A stretch of DNA of 64,000 nt, taken from positions 1 through 64,000 of the forward strand of contig NZ_CAITNG010000139.1 of the NCBI RefSeq assembly GCF_903893715.1, read 5' to 3'. The notes below the pieces were generated by a model, which saw nothing but the letters and a program-made list of their open reading frames with translations, was not told where the DNA came from and searched no databases. The DNA is from an uncultured Mucilaginibacter sp. (lineage in GTDB: Bacteria > Bacteroidota > Bacteroidia > Sphingobacteriales > Sphingobacteriaceae). This document shows, piece by piece, positions 9,277 through 18,698 of this stretch (the first letter of the stretch is position 1; every line of letters starts with the position of its first letter). The translations under genes and the position numbers were made by a program.

Positions 9277-9816
9277 TTAGTCTTCTTCGGCGTACGCCGC
9301 TTTTTTAACGCCGTTATCGTACGGTTTCAAGCTTTTCTTTAACAGCTTACGGGCTACGTGGATGCGGGTTTTTACCGTCCCTATCGGTATATCCAAATGG
9401 TCGGCTATTTCGTGGTATTTATGCCCTTCAAAATACATGTTGAATGGAACACAATAATCCGCCGGAAGTTTGTCCATCGCCCTTTTGATGTCGTCCATAA
9501 CAAACTTTGTTTCACCTTGGTTTTTTGTTGAGCTGTATACCAGGTTGGGTGATGATATCTCGTCACTCTTGGTAACAAAAGTGCTCATTTTAACAAAACG
9601 GCGATAATTGTTAATGAAAGTATTCTTCATGATGGTATATAACCATCCTTTTAAATTAGTGCCTTCTTTAAACTTATTGTAATAAGTGATAGCCTTTAGT
9701 ATGGTATCCTGCACCAAGTCGTTGGCATCATCTGCGTCGCGAGTAAAGTGCAGCGCGTATGACCTCAATGAACCTGCCTGCCTTAATACCATGGTGTTAA
9801 ATTCGATCTTAGTCAT
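9277..9816 (-). CDS. ECF-type RNA polymerase sigma factor (sigma-70 family)
   Basis: DADDANDLVQDTILKAITYYNKFKEGTNLKGWLYTIMKNTFINNYR (region 2); HEIADHLDIPIGTVKTRIHVARKLLKK (region 4). Confidence 0.92.
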   Translation of the reverse strand: MTKIEFNTMVLRQAGSLRSYALHFTRDADDANDLVQDTILKAITYYNKFKEGTNLKGWLYTIMKNTFINNYRRFVKMSTFVTKSDEISSPNLVYSSTKNQGETKFVMDDIKRAMDKLPADYCVPFNMYFEGHKYHEIADHLDIPIGTVKTRIHVARKLLKKSLKPYDNGVKKAAYAEED

Positions 9817-10055
9817 AATGTTAAAGTTTTGAGTTAAGTATTAAACAAACACTCAACCACTTTTGATGACATTAGGCAGACAGAATACAGATAGTTGGTT
9901 TTGAAACACACGAAAAAAAACCTCGATAACACCAATTTGTTTATAATAAACTAATAATGAGTAGTTTAATCTTAGATTATAAACAAATATTAAGAAAAAA
10001 TACTCCTCGGAATTAGGCTTTTTTTCGATGATTTATATTCAGCGCGATGGGATAG

Positions 10056-11069
10056 CTATAAAATATTTACTTCGCGCTCCAGCATAACGCCAAATTTACT
10101 GTACACACTGTCTATGATTTGCGACGAAAGTTCATACACTTCGCCTCCGGTAGCTCCGCCATGATTGACCAGTACCAAAGCCTGGTTTTTCCAGGTACCG
10201 GTATGGCCCACTACTTTACCTTTCCAACCGCATTGTTCTATCAACCATCCGGCTGCCAGTTTAACAAACCCTTCACCCGCCGAAAAGTTTACGATATTTG
10301 GATATTTAATTACGATAGGTTTAAAGGCTTCGGCAGTAATTACCGGATTTTTAAAAAAACTGCCCGCGTTGCCAATGGTGGATGGGTCGGGCAATTTAGA
10401 TACACGGATATGCGATACTACCTGTGAGATATCTTTAATGCTTGGCCGGGTAATGCCGCGATTAGTCAGTTCCTGCTCAATAGCGCCATAACGGGTATTG
10501 ATATTTGGCGTTAACGACAGAATGAACTTAACGCTTACAATAATGTATTGTCCTTTTTGTTGCTTAAATATGCTTTCACGATAGCCAAACCGGCAATCGG
10601 CTTTGGTAAAGGTTTTAAAGGCCCCGGTGGCTATTTCGAAAGCGCGGCAACTATAAAACACATCTTTTAACTCCACGCCATAAGCGCCGATGTTTTGTAT
10701 AGGCGAAGCCCCAACCGAACCGGGAATTAAACTCAAATTCTCGACCCCTGCAAATTGGTGGTCTACACAATAGTTTACCAAATCGTTCCACACCTCGCCC
10801 GCCCCGGCCTTAACAAAAGCTTCATTGCCATTAATCCGGTGTTCAATCCCCCGAATATTCATCCGGATAACCAACCCGTTAAAATCTTTGGTCAACAGTA
10901 AATTACTGCCCCCGCCCAAAACCAAACGCTCTGTTGCTTTCCATTTTGGATTAGCGAATAGTTCTGTTAATTCATCCTCGCGGTTGATTTCCACAAAATA
11001 CCTCGCCGAAACATCAATACCAAAAGTGTTAAAGTTTTTGAGCGATATGTTTTGTTCGATCTGCAGCAC
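10056..11069 (-). CDS. murB: UDP-N-acetylmuramate dehydrogenase
   Basis: LVLGGGSNLLLTKDFNGLVIRM; GSVGASPIQNIGAYGVELKD; GNAGSFFKNPV. Confidence 0.95.
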   Translation of the reverse strand: MLQIEQNISLKNFNTFGIDVSARYFVEINREDELTELFANPKWKATERLVLGGGSNLLLTKDFNGLVIRMNIRGIEHRINGNEAFVKAGAGEVWNDLVNYCVDHQFAGVENLSLIPGSVGASPIQNIGAYGVELKDVFYSCRAFEIATGAFKTFTKADCRFGYRESIFKQQKGQYIIVSVKFILSLTPNINTRYGAIEQELTNRGITRPSIKDISQVVSHIRVSKLPDPSTIGNAGSFFKNPVITAEAFKPIVIKYPNIVNFSAGEGFVKLAAGWLIEQCGWKGKVVGHTGTWKNQALVLVNHGGATGGEVYELSSQIIDSVYSKFGVMLEREVNIL

Positions 11070-11086
11070 GGTTTAAAGATAATAAA

Positions 11087-12835
11087 TTAGCGGTTGCCGT
11101 AGGGGTTATCTATTTGGATGAGGTAATAATGATTCAAAGTTTTGTAGCGCTCGTCCTCATTTAGAAACTGGCGGTTAATCACCTCTTGGGGGAAGTTATC
11201 AAACTTTTGAAGTAGGACGTATTGGATGTGTTCCTTTTGGATATGCTTCATCAAGGTATCCTCTATCAATACCACCTTGTTTTTGGTACGTTCTGCCATC
11301 ACCGAATCCAATTTCATAAACTCGACGGGGCGTTTGGTATAAAACTCAAAGCTATCGGGCACATCAAAGGCCGCTATTACCCGCTTACTAGAGGGGATAT
11401 ATTGATTGATGTATTTGGGTGCTTGTACTTCGCCGCGGTATTGGAGGAGGCCGGGGTATACATTACATATTAAAACAGTATTCACCAAAATGGCTGACAA
11501 ACCTGAAAATAAGAACAAGCCTTTTGTAATAGTAGTGCTTCTGAGACAATACCATACAGCAGCCCAAACTACCCCGTTAAAAAACAGGAAATAATTATGG
11601 TTAAGAGGGTAATTGAAAACAAAAGCTACGCCCAAAGCAAGAATAATAAATAAGGGGCTAACAGCAAACTGAACTATTTTGAAATATAAGTTTCGATTGT
11701 CTTTGACTACGTTTGCAACAAACGTTGCCGTTATCATCGCGAAAAAAGGGAACAAAATATTGGTATAAAACGGCAGTTGGAACTGCGATATGGAAAATAT
11801 AACCAACATAGGCAATGCACCGCATAGCGCGATATACTCCGGTTGGGCAATGCGTTGGAATATTTTACGGATGTTCAAAAATATAGCCGCGTAAAGCAAA
11901 AATGCCCAGGGCGCGAATGCCCACAGTAGTGTATGCAGAAAGAAAAAATAATCGTGTTCGGGCCGGCTGATATAGCCTGTATTATTAAAGCGCCCAAACT
12001 GGCTGTCCCATAAAAACCAGCGTATACCCGAAACATGGGTATGCCCGAATACCACCTTTTCGGGATGCAGGTCGAACTGTACATATAAGGTGTAAATTTC
12101 GGGTAAGGTAAATATCGCCACAAGCACCATGACGAGAAGCCAGCGCCATTGAAATAAACCTTTGAAGTCGCGCTTAAAAATATAATCGCCAATAATGGCG
12201 AAACCTACGGGAATGAGCAGGTAAATACCTTTGGTCATCACAGCGCAGGCTGTGAACAGTGAACCAATAATCAACTGCCAAATGCTGAATTTTTCTTTGA
12301 GGCATACAAAATAATAAACGCCGCCCATCAGCAAACCCATAATATAAGGCTCGGCCCGCACATCCGTGTTCGACATGATGGCGTGTTGCGCCGTCAATAA
12401 TATAAGCGCCGCTATGAATGCGGTCTCTACGCTATAAAACTTTTTGGCCAGCAGGTAGGTGTACCTCACCGAAATAAAGTAAAACAGTACCCCCGGCAAC
12501 TTATAAGCAATGGTATTTGCCCCAAACAGTTTAAAGCTTAACGCGACGACCCAGAAAGGGAAATGGGGTTTGTCGAGCCAGTCTTTACCGCGGTACACCA
12601 GGTCGATATAGTTATGGCTCTGCACCATATTACGGGCTATCAAACCATATAGCGCGGGGTCGTTCGTAAAAAAATCGGTAGTTATGCCGGCAATATTGAT
12701 GATGATACCCAATATCAGCGCTACCAAAAACGGCCGGTTTTTAGCCGAAGTAATATATTGATAGCCCGAAACCGTATTGATCTGCACCAAAAGAATAGAA
12801 TTTTTATTGAGCCCAAAAATAGGGGAAATAACCAA
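11087..12835 (-). CDS. Membrane glycosyltransferase, GT39/ArnT-like (PMT family)
   Basis: Multi-TM; DEP/RAEPY-type loop region, RNMVQSHNYIDLVYRGKDWLDKPHFPFWV. Confidence 0.8.
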   Translation of the reverse strand: MVISPIFGLNKNSILLVQINTVSGYQYITSAKNRPFLVALILGIIINIAGITTDFFTNDPALYGLIARNMVQSHNYIDLVYRGKDWLDKPHFPFWVVALSFKLFGANTIAYKLPGVLFYFISVRYTYLLAKKFYSVETAFIAALILLTAQHAIMSNTDVRAEPYIMGLLMGGVYYFVCLKEKFSIWQLIIGSLFTACAVMTKGIYLLIPVGFAIIGDYIFKRDFKGLFQWRWLLVMVLVAIFTLPEIYTLYVQFDLHPEKVVFGHTHVSGIRWFLWDSQFGRFNNTGYISRPEHDYFFFLHTLLWAFAPWAFLLYAAIFLNIRKIFQRIAQPEYIALCGALPMLVIFSISQFQLPFYTNILFPFFAMITATFVANVVKDNRNLYFKIVQFAVSPLFIILALGVAFVFNYPLNHNYFLFFNGVVWAAVWYCLRSTTITKGLFLFSGLSAILVNTVLICNVYPGLLQYRGEVQAPKYINQYIPSSKRVIAAFDVPDSFEFYTKRPVEFMKLDSVMAERTKNKVVLIEDTLMKHIQKEHIQYVLLQKFDNFPQEVINRQFLNEDERYKTLNHYYLIQIDNPYGNR

Positions 12836-12847
12836 TATACTCCCGGC

Positions 12848-13681
12848 TCATTTTTTAAACAACTTTTTTATTTTTTTAAAAATATCTTCTTTTCGAGGCG
12901 GCATCAGCCCATCGTGGGTAAACCCGTTTTTTATATGATGGTCCAATTTTTCGGCATATTCGCGAATGACAGGGTCGGTATCCAGCCGCATGGTGCTGAT
13001 GTAGGAATGGGCATGGCCATTTAACTGCGCGTTTTGTGATACGGTATAATAATGGCCCACCTGCGCGTTACTATTGTTATTATTAATGGGCTGGTGCTCA
13101 TTTTCGGTAAACAGGTCAATATGATAAATTTCGGGGTTCAGTACTTTGAGCCTTTCGGTGCCTTTACGTTCGTTGCGCCAGGGGTGTTCTCTAAACCTCA
13201 GCTGGCCCATCAAAAACAATTTATTCCATACCGTAACCTGGTGCGACATCAAGTATTTGCTACGGACGTTATCCAACAGTGTTACCGCCAGGCCGTTTAT
13301 ATATTTGCCTGCCGGGTTGGTTTTGTAAACGCTGTTACTCGAAAGTTTGAACAGGTCGGTTTGCTCTTTTAAGGCAAATTCGAGAACCTGCTTTATAGTA
13401 TCGCCATCGACCGGTTTGGTAAGCCACATATCTTCCTGAAAATAGATGACATATTCTTCGGGTATTTGTTCCAAGCCGCTCAACAACCTGTCGCTCCATT
13501 CGCCTTTGCCTGTTTTAATATTGGTGAAGATGGGGGACGGGTAGTCGACTTCCTCTGTTAAAAAATAATAGCTGACGGGCAGCTCTCCGTAAGGGAAATA
13601 TTTTTTAAAGAAATACTCAAAGCCCTTGTACAGCAGTTGGTACCTGTCGCAAGTATGGACGATGAGTGCGATTTGATTCAT
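12848..13681 (-). CDS. Glycosyltransferase-like protein of uncertain family
   Basis: ALIVHTCDRYQLLYKGFEYFFKKYFP... YVIYFQEDMWLT; start adjusted to MNQIALIV. Confidence 0.6.
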   Translation of the reverse strand: MNQIALIVHTCDRYQLLYKGFEYFFKKYFPYGELPVSYYFLTEEVDYPSPIFTNIKTGKGEWSDRLLSGLEQIPEEYVIYFQEDMWLTKPVDGDTIKQVLEFALKEQTDLFKLSSNSVYKTNPAGKYINGLAVTLLDNVRSKYLMSHQVTVWNKLFLMGQLRFREHPWRNERKGTERLKVLNPEIYHIDLFTENEHQPINNNNSNAQVGHYYTVSQNAQLNGHAHSYISTMRLDTDPVIREYAEKLDHHIKNGFTHDGLMPPRKEDIFKKIKKLFKK

Positions 13682-13690
13682 GGTAGTAAA

Positions 13691-13698
13691 CAAATATA
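13691..13698 (-). promoter_or_regulatory. Bacteroidota -7 box (TAnnTTTG) for the 12848-13681 gene
   Basis: Reverse complement reads TATATTTG just upstream of the start codon. Confidence 0.5.
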
Positions 13699-13706
13699 AT
13701 AATTTG

Positions 13707-13714
13707 TACTTTTG
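13707..13714 (+). promoter_or_regulatory. Bacteroidota -7 box (TAnnTTTG) for the DUF433 gene
   Basis: TACTTTTG, 13 nt before ATG 13727. Confidence 0.45.
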
Positions 13715-13726
13715 ATTGTGTCACAA

Positions 13727-13921
13727 ATGATAGACTATAGCAAATACATCGAAATTAATCCGGAGATACGGTTTGGCAAGCCGGTTATTATAGGCACACG
13801 TATCTCTGTTTATGATGTACTGCAATGGCTGGCATCCGGGATGTCGCATCAGCAGATATTAGAAGATTTTCCACAACTTCAGGACGAGCATATTTATGCG
13901 TGCCTGGCTTATGCCAATTAG
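13727..13921 (+). CDS. DUF433 domain protein, antitoxin-like
   Basis: MIDYSKYIEINPEIRFGKPVIIGTRISVYDVLQWLASGMSHQQILEDFPQL is a typical DUF433 sequence; start moved from the TTG at 13712, which lies inside the promoter box. Confidence 0.85.
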   Translation: MIDYSKYIEINPEIRFGKPVIIGTRISVYDVLQWLASGMSHQQILEDFPQLQDEHIYACLAYAN

Positions 13922-13959
13922 TCGAAGCCTTTCTGATTTTTACAGGAATGGCGTGTTAA

Positions 13960-14400
13960 CTATTTCTTAAACCACTTCTTATCTGCCACCAGCAGCCCAA
14001 ACTCCTCCGCCGGCTCCTTCTCCATCGATTTATGGTGTATTTTATGCGCCCTGCGGATACCCAGCAAATAACGGTTAGTAGTTTTAAACGATTTGAATCG
14101 GTTATGTATAAACCAATCATGAAAAACAAAATAGATGATGCCGTACAGACTAATACCGGCACCTATCCAAAAGTAATAGTTCAAGGTAAGGTGCCCTTTC
14201 CACATCAGCCATAAAGCAAATACCGCGAAAGCAAAGCTGAACAAGTCATTCAGTTCAAACCAAGTGTGTTTTTCTTGATGATGGGTCTTGTGAATGAACC
14301 ACAACGGGCCATGAAACAAATACTTGTGCATCGCCCAGGAAATAGTCTCCATCCCAACAAGGGTAAGAACAATGATGCTTGTATTAATGAGCGCTTGCAT
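13960..14400 (-). CDS. crtZ: Beta-carotene hydroxylase (CrtZ-type, membrane di-iron hydroxylase)
   Basis: Histidine boxes HKYLFH, HKTHHQ, HDWFIH, HKIHH. Confidence 0.92.
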   Translation of the reverse strand: MQALINTSIIVLTLVGMETISWAMHKYLFHGPLWFIHKTHHQEKHTWFELNDLFSFAFAVFALWLMWKGHLTLNYYFWIGAGISLYGIIYFVFHDWFIHNRFKSFKTTNRYLLGIRRAHKIHHKSMEKEPAEEFGLLVADKKWFKK

Positions 14401-14413
14401 ATCCTGTAAATAT

Positions 14414-14446
14414 AAAGCCCATTCTTTAAACTAAAGAATGGGCTTT
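14414..14446 (-). terminator. Terminator downstream of lpdA
   Basis: AAAGCCCATTCTTTA-AAC-TAAAGAATGGGCTTT perfect 15-bp stem. Confidence 0.8.
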
Positions 14447-14485
14447 TCAAAAGTCTCCCCCTTCAGGGGGAGATTTAGAGGGGGC

Positions 14486-15889
14486 TTATATATGAATAGG
14501 ACGATTATCCGTCGCAGCCAAACAAGCTTCGCGCATCGCTTCAGTATAGGTCGGGTGGGCGTGGCTCATACGGCTGATGTCTTCGGCACTGGCGCGGTAT
14601 TCCATAGCTACCACGGCTTCGGCTATCATGTCGGCAGCACGGGGGCCTATCATGTGTACACCTAATATCTCGTCGGTAGTGGCATCCGCCAATACTTTAA
14701 CAAAGCCGTCCATATCTCCGCTGGCAACCGCCCTGCCGCTCGCACGGAACGGGAACGAACCTGTTTTATATTTAATGCCTTTTTCTTTTAATTGCTCTTC
14801 GGTTTGGCCTACTGATGCTACCTCAGGCCAGGTGTACACCACACCGGGGATGAGGTTATAATTAATGTGCGGTTTTTGCCCGGCTATCAGTTCGGCAACC
14901 ATAGTACCTTCGTCTTCGGCTTTGTGGGCCAGCATAGCGCCGCGCACCACATCACCAATGGCATAAACACCTTTAACAGATGTTTCCATGTGATCGTTCA
15001 CGGTGATTTTTTTGCCTCGTTCTTCAACAGTAATGCCTATGTTCTCTAAACCTAAACCATCGGTATAAGCCACACGGCCAACAGCAACTAAACAATAGTC
15101 GCCTTTCAGTTCCATTTTTTCGCCTTTAGGGCTATCGAAAGATACAGTTACCTCTTTGGCTTTTACGCTTGCACCGGTTACCTTATGGCCCAGGTAAAAC
15201 TCCATACCCAATTTGGTGAGCACTTTTTGCAGCTCCTTGCCCAAACCCTTATCCATGGTGGGGATGATGCCATCCATAAACTCGATGACCGATATTTTGG
15301 CACCTAAACGCGCGTAAACCGAGCCAAGCTCCAAGCCGATCACACCGCCGCCGATCAGTATCATATGTTTGGGCACTTCGGTCAGCGTTAAAGCCTCAGT
15401 ACTGGTGATGATGCGTTTTTTATCGACAGGTAAAAACGGCAGTTTCGATGGTTTTGAACCTGTGGCGATGATGACGTTGGTACCGGTAATGGTTTCGGTA
15501 GTGCCATCTGCTTTGGTTATTTTGATGGTGTTCTTATCCACAAACGAACCCATGCCCTGGTAGGATGTGACCTTGTTCTTTTTAAACAGGAACGATATAC
15601 CTGCGGTGTTTTTTTGCACCACCTCGTTTTTGCGTTTTATCATTTGGGGCATGTCTACCTTCAAATCTTTTAGCTTGATGCCATGTGTTTCGAAGGTATG
15701 GCCGGCATTGTAGTAATGCTCGCTCGAGTCTAATAGGGCTTTGGATGGGATACAGCCCACATTGAGGCAGGTGCCGCCAAAGGTTGAATATTTTTCGATA
15801 CAAGCGGTTTTTAAACCTAACTGGGCACAACGTATAGCGGCTACATAACCGCCGGGGCCTGATCCGATAACAATAACATCAAATTGCAT
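14486..15889 (-). CDS. lpdA: Dihydrolipoyl dehydrogenase
   Basis: VIGSGPGGYVAAIRCAQLGLKTACIEK; GGTCLNVGCIPSKALLDSSE; HAHPTYTEAMREA. Confidence 0.96.
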   Translation of the reverse strand: MQFDVIVIGSGPGGYVAAIRCAQLGLKTACIEKYSTFGGTCLNVGCIPSKALLDSSEHYYNAGHTFETHGIKLKDLKVDMPQMIKRKNEVVQKNTAGISFLFKKNKVTSYQGMGSFVDKNTIKITKADGTTETITGTNVIIATGSKPSKLPFLPVDKKRIITSTEALTLTEVPKHMILIGGGVIGLELGSVYARLGAKISVIEFMDGIIPTMDKGLGKELQKVLTKLGMEFYLGHKVTGASVKAKEVTVSFDSPKGEKMELKGDYCLVAVGRVAYTDGLGLENIGITVEERGKKITVNDHMETSVKGVYAIGDVVRGAMLAHKAEDEGTMVAELIAGQKPHINYNLIPGVVYTWPEVASVGQTEEQLKEKGIKYKTGSFPFRASGRAVASGDMDGFVKVLADATTDEILGVHMIGPRAADMIAEAVVAMEYRASAEDISRMSHAHPTYTEAMREACLAATDNRPIHI

Positions 15890-16056
15890 AACATATATAT
15901 TTTAAGGCGGGCAAAGTTAATGATTATGAATAGGGTAATGAAATATATAGCGTCCTACTTTGTACAAGCGTTTCAATTATTTTATCATTTTTGATAAAGC
16001 ATTACCCACTATTGAGTGCTTTGTTTAAATTAGCTTTTTAACTGTATCCTCATATC

Positions 16057-17952
16057 ATGAAAAAAACCTTACTCGCTCTAAGCCTGGCGCTGTGTATTGC
16101 CGCCGGTTACGCCCAGCGCGGCGGCCCTTTAACCCAACAAGCTGTCGACGATGCGGCCTACATCAAGGCCAATTACACCAAAATGGAACAATACATTGCC
16201 ATGCGCGATGGTAAACGCCTGTTCTGCACCATTTATTTGCCGAAAGACCAAAGCAAAAAGTACCCCATCATGATGACCCGTACACCCTACAACGTTGGCC
16301 CTTACGGTGCCGATGTTTATAAAGGTGCCCTCGGTCAAAACATGTTGCTGGCCAAAGAGGGTTTTATTTTTGTGTACGAGGACGTACGCGGCCGTTACAT
16401 GAGCGAAGGCAATTTTACCGATGTGCGCCCGCAGATTGACGGTAAATATAATGCCACCACCACCGACGAAAGCACCGATACCTATGATACCATTGACTGG
16501 CTGGTAAAAAACCTGCCGAATAACAACGGCAAGGTGGGCATTGAGGGTATATCATATCCCGGTTTTTACTCCACCGCTTCGCTGCCGAACGCGCACCCGG
16601 CTTTAAAAGCCGTTTCGCCGCAGGCACCCGTTACCGATTGGTTCATAGGTGATGATTTTCACCACAACGGTGTGTTTTTTGAGATGGACGCCTTTGCTTT
16701 CCTTACGGGATTTGGTGTGCCCCGCCCTAAACCTGTTACGCCCGACCAGATTAAGAACCAGATCAAATACACCCAACACGATAACTATAAATTTTACTTA
16801 GAAATGGGTGCGTTGCCAAATTTCAAAAAGAAATACTTAGGCGACTCGGTAAAGTTTTGGGACAATATGATGAACCACCCCGATTACGATGGTTTTTGGA
16901 AAGCGATGAATATCCGTCCACATTTGACCAATATTAAGCCTGCTGTAATGACCGTTGGCGGATTTTTTGATGCCGAAGATGCTTTTGGCGCGCAGGCCGT
17001 ATACAAAGCCATCGAAAAACAAAACCCGCAAACCGTTAAAAACATGATCGTGTTGGGCCCATGGTTCCACGGCGGTTGGGAACGCGGCGATGGTGATACT
17101 TTTGGCGACCAGGATTTTGGGCAAAAAACCAGCGCCTGGTTCCGTGAGAATGTGGAATTGCCTTTCTTTAACTATTACCTGAAAGACAAAGGCGACATGA
17201 CCTTGCCCGAAGCCACCATATTTATTACCGGCGAAAACCAATGGCATAAATTTGATACCTGGCCGCCAAAAAATACTGTGGAGAAAACCTTGTATTTCCA
17301 ACCAAATGGCAAACTATCGTTCAGCGCGCCAAAGGTTGTTAATAGTTTCGACGAGTATGTGAGCGACCCGGCCTCGCCCGTGCCTTACCAGGACGGCATA
17401 CAAGAGCGCCGCACCCGCGAGTACATGATAGACGACCAGCGCTTTGCCGCCCGCAGGCCCGATGTAAAGACCTACCAAACGGATGCCTTGACCGAAGACA
17501 TCACCTTGACAGGTCCGGTAATGGCTAACCTGTTTACGGCCATCAGCAGTACCGATGCCGATTATGTGGTGAAGCTTATCGATGTGTTCCCGGATGATTA
17601 CCCTAACCCGATACCAAACCCCAAAGGTGTTACCATGAGCGGTTACGAAATGCTGGTGCGCGGCGATATCTTCCGTGGCAAATACCGCAACTCGTTTGAG
17701 CATCCTGAGCCATTTGTGCCGGGCAAGGTTACCCAGGTAAAATATACCATGCCCGATGTTGGCCATACCTTTAAAAAGGGTCATAAAATAATGGTGCAGG
17801 TGCAAAGCTCCTGGTTCCCGCTGGGCGACCGTAACCCGCAAAAGTTTATGGATATTTACAAAGCCAAAGATTCGGATTTCCAGAAAGAGACCATTAAGAT
17901 ATACCACGATACCATGGCGCCATCGGGTGTGAAGGTGATGGTATTGCAATAG
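16057..17952 (+). CDS. CocE/NonD family hydrolase (X-Pro dipeptidyl-peptidase S15-like), secreted
   Basis: Signal peptide; MRDGKRLFCTIYLPKD; nucleophile elbow GIEGISYPGF; jelly-roll C-terminus. Confidence 0.9.
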   Translation: MKKTLLALSLALCIAAGYAQRGGPLTQQAVDDAAYIKANYTKMEQYIAMRDGKRLFCTIYLPKDQSKKYPIMMTRTPYNVGPYGADVYKGALGQNMLLAKEGFIFVYEDVRGRYMSEGNFTDVRPQIDGKYNATTTDESTDTYDTIDWLVKNLPNNNGKVGIEGISYPGFYSTASLPNAHPALKAVSPQAPVTDWFIGDDFHHNGVFFEMDAFAFLTGFGVPRPKPVTPDQIKNQIKYTQHDNYKFYLEMGALPNFKKKYLGDSVKFWDNMMNHPDYDGFWKAMNIRPHLTNIKPAVMTVGGFFDAEDAFGAQAVYKAIEKQNPQTVKNMIVLGPWFHGGWERGDGDTFGDQDFGQKTSAWFRENVELPFFNYYLKDKGDMTLPEATIFITGENQWHKFDTWPPKNTVEKTLYFQPNGKLSFSAPKVVNSFDEYVSDPASPVPYQDGIQERRTREYMIDDQRFAARRPDVKTYQTDALTEDITLTGPVMANLFTAISSTDADYVVKLIDVFPDDYPNPIPNPKGVTMSGYEMLVRGDIFRGKYRNSFEHPEPFVPGKVTQVKYTMPDVGHTFKKGHKIMVQVQSSWFPLGDRNPQKFMDIYKAKDSDFQKETIKIYHDTMAPSGVKVMVLQ

Positions 17953-18000
17953 TTGGGATTTCACCGATTTTGATTTGATTTCACCGATTTGACAAAAAGC

Positions 18001-18654
18001 ATGAATAGCAAATATTTAATTATTGGTTTATTCATGCTTTTGTTTGGTGGGGCGTATGGGCAGACTTGTTTTCATACTGCACTGTCAAAGAAATTTGATT
18101 ATAAGATTATAAGGATAGATAAAAAAGATAATGAAGGCTTTACAATAAGTTCTAATATCATCATCGAGATTTATAATAAAAGTGATAAAAGGTTATTTCA
18201 GCGACTTCAATTTACTTCCGACGGATACACTTTTTATAAAACTTTCAGCGAAAGCACAAATGACCGTTCGTTCATTACAGGGCGAAACATGAAAGCAGAG
18301 GTATCGGAAGAAGACTATGGTGATATCGTTGTTGCCGATTTGAATTTTGACGGCAAGGAAGACTTTGCCATTAAGCATAATATTCCGATGGATGTTGGTC
18401 CGGAATACTGGTACTTTATACAAGGCGAACACGGGTTTAAAAAGGATAAATATCTAAGTGAAAATATGCCTTTTTTCCCATGGCTAATGAAGCCGGAAAA
18501 ACATGTTTTAATTTCAATTGCATCTCCAAATTGGGGTACAAATATTTACCAGTTCAAGTATAATGTTAGTACAAAAAAGTGGCGTAAAATTGGTTATCGA
18601 TTTATTTATCACGATGAAGGCTTAGAAAAAGTGTTGGCACGATTAAAAAAATAG
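18001..18654 (+). CDS. Secreted protein of unknown function (VVADLNFDGKEDFAIK FG-GAP/XAC2610-like motif)
   Basis: Signal peptide MNSKYLIIGLFMLLFGGAYGQ; start adjusted to ATG at 18001. Confidence 0.6.
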   Translation: MNSKYLIIGLFMLLFGGAYGQTCFHTALSKKFDYKIIRIDKKDNEGFTISSNIIIEIYNKSDKRLFQRLQFTSDGYTFYKTFSESTNDRSFITGRNMKAEVSEEDYGDIVVADLNFDGKEDFAIKHNIPMDVGPEYWYFIQGEHGFKKDKYLSENMPFFPWLMKPEKHVLISIASPNWGTNIYQFKYNVSTKKWRKIGYRFIYHDEGLEKVLARLKK

Positions 18655-18698
18655 CTTACGGAAATTACCATTGTTCTCAGAAAATAATCAACAATTAA

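Noticed and set aside
17314-17964. 216-aa minus ORF
   Set aside because: Antisense shadow of the CocE/NonD hydrolase
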